Source: RHLJ01 sp965601955
Lineage (GTDB): Bacteria; Bacteroidota; Rhodothermia; Balneolales; Balneolaceae
DNA: 64,000 bases
Direction of reading: 5' to 3'
Assembly (NCBI GenBank): GCA_965601955.1
Contig: OZ271855.1
Span: 1,550,001-1,614,000, forward strand
Under the pieces are notes generated by a model. That model was not told the DNA's origin and did not search any database. It saw only the letters and a program-made list of their open reading frames with translations. This document shows positions 24,095 to 32,156 of the stretch, in pieces (the stretch's first letter is position 1; each line of letters begins with the position of its first letter). The translations under genes and the position numbers were made by a program.

Positions 24095-25009
24095 ATGAAC
24101 CAGCTTGAAAATCAATTCAAAATGTCAGCAGATAAAATAATTTGTTTCGGAGAAGTACTCTGGGACGCCCTTCCGAAGGGAATATATCTGGGAGGATCAC
24201 CATTAAATGTAGCTCTCAACTTATCTAATCTAGGGGTTGAGTCATCGATTACTAGTGCTGTAGGAACTGATTTATTGGGGAATTTGGCTGTTAAATCTGT
24301 TGCGCAAAAAGGACTTGATACCAGATTTATTCAAAGGAACGAATACCCAACAGGTTTAGTGGAGGTGGAGATCGACTGTCAGGGAATTCCAAATTACACT
24401 ATTCATGAGAATGTAGCTTGGGATTTTATTCAACCGACGAAGGAAGTTAAGGAGATACTGTTAGAGTCGTCTCACTTCATTTTTGGGACACTTTCATTCA
24501 GGAATAAATCCGGAGACGCTGTTCGTGAACTGTTGAAGGAGTATCATGGAAAGGTGGTGCTGGATGTTAATTTTAGAAAGCCATTTTATAGTGAACCACT
24601 TGTAGATGAAGTGTTAGGCTTAACAAACATCTTGAAATTGAATGAAGAAGAGCTGCAGGAGATTCTCGAATGGAAAGGAAAGGATATAGATCATGAGGAA
24701 GCACTAAAGTGGCTCAGCGATTACTATGAACTTGAAACAATTTTACTGTCACTGGGGGCAAAGGGAGCTTACATTTTCAAACATGGTGAAATAGCAAGGA
24801 AGGGAAGATATTATGTGAAAGTACGAGACACAGTTGGAGCAGGAGATGCTTTTTTAGCAGGGGCAATTCATGGACTTATTGAAGGGATGGATGCCTATGA
24901 GACAGTATGTTTTGCTAATGCTGTAGGTGCTTTTGTTGCTAGCAGGAATGGAGCTACTCCAATTTTGAACATGTCTAAAATCGAAATCTATTTAAAGTAT
25001 GGAAAGTAA
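24095..25009 (+). CDS. PfkB family carbohydrate kinase (fructokinase-like)
   Basis: A 304-residue ribokinase-fold sugar kinase. The N-terminal family signature is CFGEVLWDALPKGIYLGGSP (with the G-G-S-P-x-N sugar loop), followed by GVESSITSAVGTDLLG. The C-terminal signature DTVGAGDAFLAGAIHGL contains the catalytic base Asp of GAGDAF. These features fit fructokinase-type PfkB enzymes that use ATP to phosphorylate a sugar in the cytoplasm; the exact sugar is open. It overlaps the GH26-like gene by 11 bases, so the kinase probably handles a product of that enzyme or its pathway. Confidence 0.9.
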   Translation: MNQLENQFKMSADKIICFGEVLWDALPKGIYLGGSPLNVALNLSNLGVESSITSAVGTDLLGNLAVKSVAQKGLDTRFIQRNEYPTGLVEVEIDCQGIPNYTIHENVAWDFIQPTKEVKEILLESSHFIFGTLSFRNKSGDAVRELLKEYHGKVVLDVNFRKPFYSEPLVDEVLGLTNILKLNEEELQEILEWKGKDIDHEEALKWLSDYYELETILLSLGAKGAYIFKHGEIARKGRYYVKVRDTVGAGDAFLAGAIHGLIEGMDAYETVCFANAVGAFVASRNGATPILNMSKIEIYLKYGK

Positions 25010-27083
25010 TAGGATAGCAAGGTTTTTTGGCTTGGTACTTTTTCTTTTCTGTTCGTCTTCCATAGTTGCTCAGGATTACTCTACGAGAAATTATTATGGT
25101 CAGAAACTGGAACCCATAAATGGAATCATCCATGGAGCAGGACAGGACCCTGGTCAAAATGGGGGATATGACCAGCCTTTTTTTGATGGATATGTAGCTG
25201 AAATGGATTCCGGCGAGTTTCCTATGTCTTATATGTACTATGAGGGTATTCAGGGGATCAACGAGAGCTGGGCAAGAAATCTCAGAAAGAAGCTTCTCAA
25301 ATATGAAGACCAGCTAATTGTAATCCAGTTTGGTTTGTATTTAGTAAATCAACTCGATCTCATTGCGGATGGCTCTCTTGACGAAGAACTGGACATTTGG
25401 CTGGATGGATTGGAGGAGATTGGTCTGCCTGTATATGTTAGAATTGGATATGAGTTTAATGGATCGTGGAATAATTATGAGGCCACTAGTTATGTAGCAG
25501 CTTTTAAATACATCACTGAAAAATTAAGAGCACGCGATGCTATTGAAGCAGCTACTGTATGGAACTTGGCAGTAGAAGGGAACCAGGTATATATGAATTA
25601 TTATCCAGGAGATGAATATGTAGATTGGTGGTCCATCAATTACTTTTCGAGGACCGATGTTGACCTTTCTCTTAGTGATAATTTTTTGGAAGATGCCCAC
25701 GAGCACGGTAAACCGGTTTTGATAGGGGAGTCTACCCCAAGATATGTTGGAGTAACCGATGGACAGGATGATTGGAATCTCTGGTTCAATCCTTTTTTTA
25801 ACCATATCGCTTCCCAAAAGGGCATAAAGATGACGGGTTATATTAATTGGGAATGGGCAGATCAAAGTATAGAACAAGTATGGAATAACTGGGGAGATGC
25901 GCGACTATCATCAAATCAAGTAGTTGCTCAGAATTTTCGAGATGAAATGAATGACAGTATGTATATGCATATGTCGCAGGATAAAGCTTTTCGGCTGGCA
26001 CTTGGCATTGATGAAAACGAAGCTCCATCTACTCCTGAAAATCTCTCAATCGTTTCTGAAGAGTATCCCCTGACCATTGGCTGGGAACCTTCTGTAGATA
26101 CTTCGGGAATAGCGAGATATATCATTTATAAAGACAGCAGCTTTTTCAGTTTTACTGCAAATTCAGGCTATCAATTTTACGAGTTTTCGGATGGAGAAGA
26201 ATTTACTGTCTCAGTAGAAGCTATTGACCGTGCAGGTAACAGATCTCCTGTTTCAGAGAGTTTGGCGTTAACTGCTCCAACCTCTGGAGGAGTTGAAGAG
26301 CCAGACAGCACTGGTGGGGCGAATATTCTCTCCAACGTTGAATTTGATGATGGTAAAACCCCGTGGGTTCTTCAGAACTTTTCAGGAGGAGCTGCTTCGG
26401 CTTCTTTCGAAGTGGATAATTCATCGGTACTGAGTGGGGAGACATCTGCGTTGATTGATATAATTCAAAACTCGGGAACCAATTTCCATATTCTGCTTGA
26501 GCAACGTACTGAATTAGTACCAGGAGTTAGATACAGGATAGAGTATATAGCAAAGGCCAGTGAAGAAGCCTCTATGGAAACCTGGATTCAGGAACAGTCG
26601 GGAAGCTTTTCCCACTTTACTAAAACGGTTTCTTTAAGTACTGAGCCTACGCACTTTCTTCATTTCTTTGTAGCTCCTCAAAATCACAATACAGAAGTAA
26701 ATACGTTTTTGAAATTCATGATGGGAACCTCGGGAATTACCAAAATCTGGATAGACAGTGTTACCGTATCCAATCTTAGTGTTACTACTTCGGAAGATTC
26801 TCAACTTGAGGAGATTCCAAATTCAATAAGCCTCCTTCAGAACTATCCGAATCCATTCAATCCGACAACAAGAATTACATATTCATTGCCTTCATCTGGC
26901 CTGGTTTCCCTTACCGTGTATAATGTTCAGGGAGTAGAGGTAGCGAAACTGGTTGACGGCCCTCAATCTCAGGGCATATACAGTTTGGAGTTTGAGGCCC
27001 CCGACCTATCCAGCGGAGTGTATTTTTATCGCTTGAAGGCGGGTTCTGAAATCATCACAAAGAAGATGCTTTTGATCAAGTAA
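24999..27083 (+). CDS. secreted GH26-like glycosidase with FN3, CBM and sorting domain
   Basis: A 694-residue multidomain exported enzyme. After the signal peptide (GLVLFLFCSSSIVAQ), residues about 35-335 form a (beta/alpha)8 domain of GH26 type: VYVRIGYEFNGSWN holds the likely acid/base Glu152, and GKPVLIGESTPR the likely nucleophile Glu244. Residues about 342-430 are a fibronectin type III-like domain, 440-590 a carbohydrate-binding-like sandwich (NVEFDDGKTPWVLQNFSGG), and about 615-694 the NYPNPFNPTTRITYSL...KKMLLIK sorting domain. GH26 enzymes are chiefly beta-mannanases; the substrate here is inferred, not shown. Translation probably couples to the overlapping PfkB gene. Confidence 0.83.
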   Translation: MESNRIARFFGLVLFLFCSSSIVAQDYSTRNYYGQKLEPINGIIHGAGQDPGQNGGYDQPFFDGYVAEMDSGEFPMSYMYYEGIQGINESWARNLRKKLLKYEDQLIVIQFGLYLVNQLDLIADGSLDEELDIWLDGLEEIGLPVYVRIGYEFNGSWNNYEATSYVAAFKYITEKLRARDAIEAATVWNLAVEGNQVYMNYYPGDEYVDWWSINYFSRTDVDLSLSDNFLEDAHEHGKPVLIGESTPRYVGVTDGQDDWNLWFNPFFNHIASQKGIKMTGYINWEWADQSIEQVWNNWGDARLSSNQVVAQNFRDEMNDSMYMHMSQDKAFRLALGIDENEAPSTPENLSIVSEEYPLTIGWEPSVDTSGIARYIIYKDSSFFSFTANSGYQFYEFSDGEEFTVSVEAIDRAGNRSPVSESLALTAPTSGGVEEPDSTGGANILSNVEFDDGKTPWVLQNFSGGAASASFEVDNSSVLSGETSALIDIIQNSGTNFHILLEQRTELVPGVRYRIEYIAKASEEASMETWIQEQSGSFSHFTKTVSLSTEPTHFLHFFVAPQNHNTEVNTFLKFMMGTSGITKIWIDSVTVSNLSVTTSEDSQLEEIPNSISLLQNYPNPFNPTTRITYSLPSSGLVSLTVYNVQGVEVAKLVDGPQSQGIYSLEFEAPDLSSGVYFYRLKAGSEIITKKMLLIK

Positions 27084-27099
27084 GAATAATGGAGTATCG

Positions 27100-27134
27100 A
27101 ACTTCGAAGTTCAGCGTTCGAAGTTCAATGTTCG
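27100..27134. repeat. GTTC-type palindromic repeat between convergent genes (second copy)
   Basis: GAACTTCGAAGTTC (27100-27113) is a perfect 14-base palindrome followed by further GTTCGAAGTTC and GTTC units. It matches the unit structure of 9246-9300 and fills the gap between the GH26-like gene and the convergent MFS gene. Confidence 0.6.
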
Positions 27135-28556
27135 TCATTCTTTAATCCCCCAGAGTTTGTTCATCTCCTCAAGCTCTAGTCCTTTAGTTTCTTTCACCAT
27201 TTTCCTTACGAATACAATAGAGATGAATGCAAAGGCAGCATAAATGCCATATGCTCCAGATAAGCCAATACTGGTAAGCAGAATTGGGAAGGTCATAGTT
27301 ATTCCAAAGTTAGCTATCCATTGGGATAAACCACTTACAGCCAGTCCTGAGCCACGCAGTTTATTTGGGAACATTTCACCAAGTAAAACCCACATCACAG
27401 GCCCCCAGGAGCCATTGAAGAACGCTACGTACAGGTTAGCGGCAATAAGCGCTACAACTCCCATCGAACCCGTTAACTGAAGGTTTCCATCCGTATCAAG
27501 AGTAGCAGTAAAGAAAGTAGCGCACATAACTGAAAGTGTTATAGCCATTCCAATGGAGCCTCCCCAAAGCAATGGTTTTCGACCGATTTTGTCGATCAGG
27601 TACATCGAAATGAGTACTGCTCCAATGCTTACCGCTCCTGAAATCACATTAATAAGCAAAGCGTCACCTTCAGAAAAGCCAACTGACTGCCATAAAACCG
27701 CTCCGTAATAGAATACCACATTAATACCTACCAGCTGTTGGAATACAGCTAAACCAATACCAACCCAAACAATAGGGTGGACCTTTTTGGTAACAGCGTC
27801 CAACAGGTCAGAGAGTTTAGGTTTCTCATGTGCTCCTAGCGATTCATTGATTTCATCGAGCTTTGATTTGGCTTCCTCTTCTCCAAATAGTTTGGTTAGT
27901 ACTTCCAGTGCTTTCTCCTGGTTGTTCGATACTGCAAAGAATCGTGGACTTTCAGGGATGAACATTAGAGCAATAAAGAAAACGGAAGCTGGGATTAATT
28001 CCATCCAGAACATCCAGCGCCATGCTTCATATCCTAACCAAAACTCTGATAGTGCTGACCCAGCAATATCTGCTAAAAAGTAATTGCTTATAAATGCAAC
28101 AAATAAACCCGTTATGATAGCGACTTGTTGAATAGAGGATAAACGACCACGTAGATGAGCTGGAGCTATCTCACTGATATAAGCCGGAGACATAACACTC
28201 GCGGCACCTACTGCTAGCCCTCCAAGTATTCGAAATACGATGAAAGGAAGAGATGCATTTGCAACTCCTGAACCCCAGGCAGAAATAATAAAGAATACGG
28301 CAGAGACAATGAGAAGAGTCCGTCGGCCAAATTGATCGGCTAATCTTCCGGCAAAAAAAGCACCAATGGCACAGCCAAGAAGCATTGAAGCTACATTAAA
28401 ACCGGTAGCTATACTATCTGAATTAAATGCTTCCTGGAGGCCGTCAACGGTACCGTTAATTACACCACTGTCGAAGCCAAAAAGAAGGCCTCCGAGGGTA
28501 GCTACAAATGTAATTGCAGCTATATAAACACTATTTCCTTTACTGGGAGTTGCCAT
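27135..28556 (-). CDS. sugar porter family MFS transporter
   Basis: A 473-residue 12-helix major facilitator of the sugar porter family. Signatures are GGLLFGFDSGVINGTVDGL in helix 1, GRLADQFGRRTLL (loop 2-3), PAYISEIAPAHLRGRLSS, PESPRFF, QQLVGINVVFYYG (helix 7 sugar-binding QQ), GRKPLL and GWGPVMW-type SWGPVMWVLLGEMFPNKLRG. It should import a monosaccharide with protons. It sits convergent to the PfkB/GH26 pair, which makes transport of a released sugar plausible. Confidence 0.94.
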   Translation of the reverse strand: MATPSKGNSVYIAAITFVATLGGLLFGFDSGVINGTVDGLQEAFNSDSIATGFNVASMLLGCAIGAFFAGRLADQFGRRTLLIVSAVFFIISAWGSGVANASLPFIVFRILGGLAVGAASVMSPAYISEIAPAHLRGRLSSIQQVAIITGLFVAFISNYFLADIAGSALSEFWLGYEAWRWMFWMELIPASVFFIALMFIPESPRFFAVSNNQEKALEVLTKLFGEEEAKSKLDEINESLGAHEKPKLSDLLDAVTKKVHPIVWVGIGLAVFQQLVGINVVFYYGAVLWQSVGFSEGDALLINVISGAVSIGAVLISMYLIDKIGRKPLLWGGSIGMAITLSVMCATFFTATLDTDGNLQLTGSMGVVALIAANLYVAFFNGSWGPVMWVLLGEMFPNKLRGSGLAVSGLSQWIANFGITMTFPILLTSIGLSGAYGIYAAFAFISIVFVRKMVKETKGLELEEMNKLWGIKE

Positions 28557-28633
28557 AAAATATGTCCTGTTTGGTTAAGCAATCGAAGAACATAAACAAC
28601 GGCATCTTTATTTACTACCGAGAAAAATTCTCA

Positions 28634-29449
28634 TCAGCGAGATGACATTCTATTCAAAATAGAAACGAATTTTCCCCAGGAAGCATCCCGGGCTTTTTTA
28701 TTGGCATCAGCTGCATCTATTGTAGGATCATCACCTCTACGCATATAGGCATGACCTGCACCTTCATAAATCTCGTACTCGAAGGTTTTTTCAAATTTAT
28801 TCATAGAGCTTTCTGAGAACTCGATCGTTGAGTTTACCCGGTTGTCGTTACCGCCATAAAAGCCAAATACAGGGACTTCAATGGTTTCATACGCAGCTTC
28901 TTCTCTAGGGCCAGTGCCATAGAATACAAAAGCAGCTTCTATTCCATTACCAATGTTAGTAGCAAATCTGAATGACTGAGAGCCGCCCCAGCAAAACCCA
29001 ACCACTGCAACTTTACCATTGCCAGCTTCAATACTTTTTGCGTACTCAAGCACTGCTTTTAAGTCAGCAGTTACATTATCAGGGTCTAGTTCATAGATAG
29101 CCGATCTTGCCTCATCAGAAGTTGGGAAATCAGAAGTTTTTTCAAAGCCATCAACGGTATTTGAGATGAGGTCAGGTGCAATGGCAATGAACCCTTGTCC
29201 AGCCAGCTGATCGGTAAAGCTTCTTGCCCAATCATTCAATCCTCTATTCTCATGAATGACGATTACTACCGTAGCTTTTCCGGAGATTTCAGGGTAAGCC
29301 ACAAAATTATGCATGGTCCTTCCGCTGGATTCAAGTTCTACCCACTCGTGATGTCTAGGAGAGTTTTCCAATTGCTCGATGGCATAATCCTGTGCAAAAA
29401 CAGGAGAAATGAATAATAAAAGTGCGAAGAATAGAGAAAGGGTTTTCAT
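28634..29449 (-). CDS. exported dienelactone hydrolase-like alpha/beta hydrolase
   Basis: A 271-residue DLH-family hydrolase with signal peptide LSLFFALLLFISPVFAQ, so unlike the cytoplasmic enzymes of aromatic degradation it is exported. The catalytic triad is visible: nucleophile Cys in VGFCWGGSQ, Asp in GFYGGNDNRVN, and His in GAGHAYMRRG; ENRGLNDW is the usual oxyanion segment. A TTG eight codons upstream was rejected in favour of ATG 29449, which begins the signal peptide cleanly. The substrate is unknown, and its position upstream of the MFS gene on the same strand may be incidental. Confidence 0.88.
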   Translation of the reverse strand: MKTLSLFFALLLFISPVFAQDYAIEQLENSPRHHEWVELESSGRTMHNFVAYPEISGKATVVIVIHENRGLNDWARSFTDQLAGQGFIAIAPDLISNTVDGFEKTSDFPTSDEARSAIYELDPDNVTADLKAVLEYAKSIEAGNGKVAVVGFCWGGSQSFRFATNIGNGIEAAFVFYGTGPREEAAYETIEVPVFGFYGGNDNRVNSTIEFSESSMNKFEKTFEYEIYEGAGHAYMRRGDDPTIDAADANKKARDASWGKFVSILNRMSSR

Positions 29450-29574
29450 GATTAGCAAGCTAGTTAGTTTCAATTCTCCAATGTACTACATATTCTCTTA
29501 TTTACACATTCCATCTCATCAATCAGTCTTAGGTATTATCTATATTCAATGCCTAATTAACTCACTACAACCTC

Positions 29575-30753
29575 ATGAAAGACAAGCAATTCGAAACCAG
29601 GGCTATTCGCCATCAAATTGAACGATCACAACAAAGAGAACATTCTGTTCCCATTTTTGCTACTTCGAGTTATACCTTTGAAGACGCCGAACACGCTCGT
29701 GCTTTATTTGCTAAAGAAGCAGAAGGTAATGTGTATTCTCGTTATTCAAATCCTAACAATGACGAGTTTGTACAGAAACTCTGTTTACTTGAAGGAACAG
29801 AAGCAGGCATATCTACTGCCTCAGGTATGGCAGCGATGTTTGTGAGTATTGCTTCATTTTTAGAAACGGGAGATCACGTAGTAGCTTCCCGGTCAGTATT
29901 TGGATCTACCCACCAGATTTTGACACAGCTGCTCCCCAGATGGGGAATCACTCATACCTACGTAGACATTCACGACCTCGATGGATGGGAGAAGGCGATT
30001 ACTCCGAAAACGAAAATGTTTTTCTTCGAAACTCCTTCGAACCCTGCCTTAGACTTGATCGATATAGAGCAGGTTTCCAGGATTGCTAAAGCCCATAATA
30101 TCCTGGTGAATGTAGATAATTGCTTTGCTACCCCATACTTACAGAACCCGGTAAATTTTGGAGCAGATATCGTTACTCATTCAGCTACCAAGTTCATTGA
30201 TGGCCAGGGCAGGATGTTAGGTGGGGCAATACTTGGCAGCGAGCAGTTAATCAATGAGGTGATGTTTATGAGCCGGCATACGGGGCCAGCGATGTCTCCA
30301 TTTAATGGATGGGTGCTTTCGAAAAGCCTGGAAACTCTTGCTGTTAGAATGGAGCGCCATTGTGAAAATGCATTAGCTGTAGCCAGTTTTTTAGAAGATC
30401 ATAGTCAGGTGCAGCTTGTTAAATACCCTTTTTTAAAATCTCATCCACAGCACCTTTTGGCTGAGAAACAAATGCGGATGGGAGGTGGAATAGTGAGTTT
30501 TGAAGTGAAAGGCGGAATCCAGCAAGGAAGAAGCTTTTTGGATTCACTGGAAATGCTGTCGCTGTCTGCAAATCTTGGAGATGCCCGCAGCATTGCTACT
30601 CACCCTGCATCAACTACTCATTCTAAACTAACGGAAGATGAACGTGCGGAAGTGAATATAACTCCGGGTTTGGTCAGAATTTCTGTGGGGTTAGAACATG
30701 TTGACGATATCATCAAAGATATAGACCAGGCTCTAATCAGAAGTAAGGGGTAA
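29575..30753 (+). CDS. metZ: O-succinylhomoserine sulfhydrylase (Cys/Met metabolism PLP enzyme)
   Basis: A 392-residue PLP enzyme of the Cys/Met metabolism family. The start TRAIRHQIERSQQREHSVP, the segment YSRYSNPNNDEFVQKLCLLE, the cofactor Lys in HSATKFIDGQGR and TSVTYHPATHS-like ATHPASTTHSKL fit MetZ rather than cystathionine gamma-synthase, because the DGQGR after the Lys is typical of MetZ. MetZ makes homocysteine from O-succinylhomoserine and sulfide in methionine synthesis. No SAM riboswitch was recognised in the 101 bases upstream. Confidence 0.88.
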   Translation: MKDKQFETRAIRHQIERSQQREHSVPIFATSSYTFEDAEHARALFAKEAEGNVYSRYSNPNNDEFVQKLCLLEGTEAGISTASGMAAMFVSIASFLETGDHVVASRSVFGSTHQILTQLLPRWGITHTYVDIHDLDGWEKAITPKTKMFFFETPSNPALDLIDIEQVSRIAKAHNILVNVDNCFATPYLQNPVNFGADIVTHSATKFIDGQGRMLGGAILGSEQLINEVMFMSRHTGPAMSPFNGWVLSKSLETLAVRMERHCENALAVASFLEDHSQVQLVKYPFLKSHPQHLLAEKQMRMGGGIVSFEVKGGIQQGRSFLDSLEMLSLSANLGDARSIATHPASTTHSKLTEDERAEVNITPGLVRISVGLEHVDDIIKDIDQALIRSKG

Positions 30754-30754
30754 T

Positions 30755-32068
30755 TTAATCTATCAGGTCTACATCAACTCGAGTAGGAGTATCTTCGGCA
30801 GATACGATACCCCTGGCAGCTCTAGCAATTGCCTTTATAGTGTTAGTTAAGTGTGAGATATTGATGGTTTCGAACTCATCAGTTACAGAATGGTAATCCT
30901 TATCCACATCTATAGGCGTTGTACTTATGGTATGGGCCGGGACTCCAAGACGTGCTAAGGTGGCATTATCGGATCTATAAAACAGGTTCTGCCGGGGATA
31001 GGGATCGGCATAGAATTCATAGTTAGTTCCCTCAGCACTTTTGGAGAGAAGCTCTCCAAAATTAGATCGGTCGTAACCTGTTATCCAGGCAGAATTTGGG
31101 CCTGAGATTGCTGGTTTGCCTATCATTTCTATGTTAAACATAGCCATGATCTGGTCGGGATCGAGTTGTTCAGAAAAATAGCGTGAACCAAAACCACCGA
31201 TCTCCTCAGCAGTAAAAGTCGTAAATATCAAAGTTCGCTCTGGTTTTCCCAGACTTCGAAAATGCCTGGCTAATTCAATTACTGCCGTCACCCCTGAGGC
31301 GTTATCATTGGCTCCATTAGCAATAGAGTCACCTTCAACTTCGGGGCGAATTCCAATGTGATCGTAGTGAGCTGAGAAAAGAACAAACTCATCATTTCGT
31401 TTGCCTTCAATTACACCACTTACATTAGCAAGTTCATGCTGAGTGATTTCTGGTTCGATAGTAACTTGAAAACGAGCAGGTTCTTCGCTTAAAACAAACA
31501 TGATGTTGGGAGCGGTATCTCCTTCTAAAGCCCGTCTTGGGCGTGAGAAGAAGTTTTGAAATCTTCCAAAAATATCTTCAAAAGATGGGCTCACGAATAC
31601 CAAAAGGTTTTCCTGGCTATTTCTAAGTTCATTGAATGCATTTCTGAAATTTTCCCCTTCTTTTATTTCAGCGATAGAGACTTCTCCCTTACTCCAATTA
31701 ATATCTTCTCCATTAAGAAGTGCAAAGTATCTGGAATCAGAAATTTCATTTTGATCAAAGACGACCGAGGTAGAGGAAGTCATGCGTATCTCATTTAGAT
31801 CAAATTTTTGAAGATAACTCTCATTTTCCTGGAGGCTTACCAATCCCACTCGTTTAAATTCTGATGAAATGTATTCGGCAGCCTTCCATATCTCAGGTGA
31901 TAATGCCTGTCGTCCTTTCATTTCATCACTACTTAGCGTTTGAAGAATCTTAGAGACACTTTCATCGCTTGGGATATATTCACCGTCTACACAATCTTGT
32001 AGAAAAGTGAATAGAGAAAGAATAATTACCAAGCCAACTTTATTGGTTGCTCCAGCTAACGCATTCAT
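30755..32068 (-). CDS. exported M28 family zinc peptidase
   Basis: A 437-residue M28 metallopeptidase with a hydrophobic N-terminus (GLVIILSLFTFL), probably exported. The zinc ligands are placed as in the family: FSAHYDHIG (His, Asp nearby), GANDNASGVTAVIELAR (bridging Asp), TFTAEEIGGFGSRYF (catalytic and metal Glu), and the C-terminal DYHSVTDE (His). An inserted PA-like region occupies about 90-190. Such enzymes are aminopeptidases; the substrate is not known. It is convergent to metZ with a one-base gap. Confidence 0.85.
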   Translation of the reverse strand: MNALAGATNKVGLVIILSLFTFLQDCVDGEYIPSDESVSKILQTLSSDEMKGRQALSPEIWKAAEYISSEFKRVGLVSLQENESYLQKFDLNEIRMTSSTSVVFDQNEISDSRYFALLNGEDINWSKGEVSIAEIKEGENFRNAFNELRNSQENLLVFVSPSFEDIFGRFQNFFSRPRRALEGDTAPNIMFVLSEEPARFQVTIEPEITQHELANVSGVIEGKRNDEFVLFSAHYDHIGIRPEVEGDSIANGANDNASGVTAVIELARHFRSLGKPERTLIFTTFTAEEIGGFGSRYFSEQLDPDQIMAMFNIEMIGKPAISGPNSAWITGYDRSNFGELLSKSAEGTNYEFYADPYPRQNLFYRSDNATLARLGVPAHTISTTPIDVDKDYHSVTDEFETINISHLTNTIKAIARAARGIVSAEDTPTRVDVDLID

Positions 32069-32156
32069 GATATCAGACTTCGGGTGAGTACTGATTCAAT
32101 GATATTGATCAGATTGTAAAAGAGTCGTAAAAGAATGAAAGTGTGTGTTAAAAAGC

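Noticed and set aside
29474..29574. SAM riboswitch before metZ
   Set aside because: No conserved SAM-I, SAM-II or SAM-IV core was recognisable in the 101 bases.
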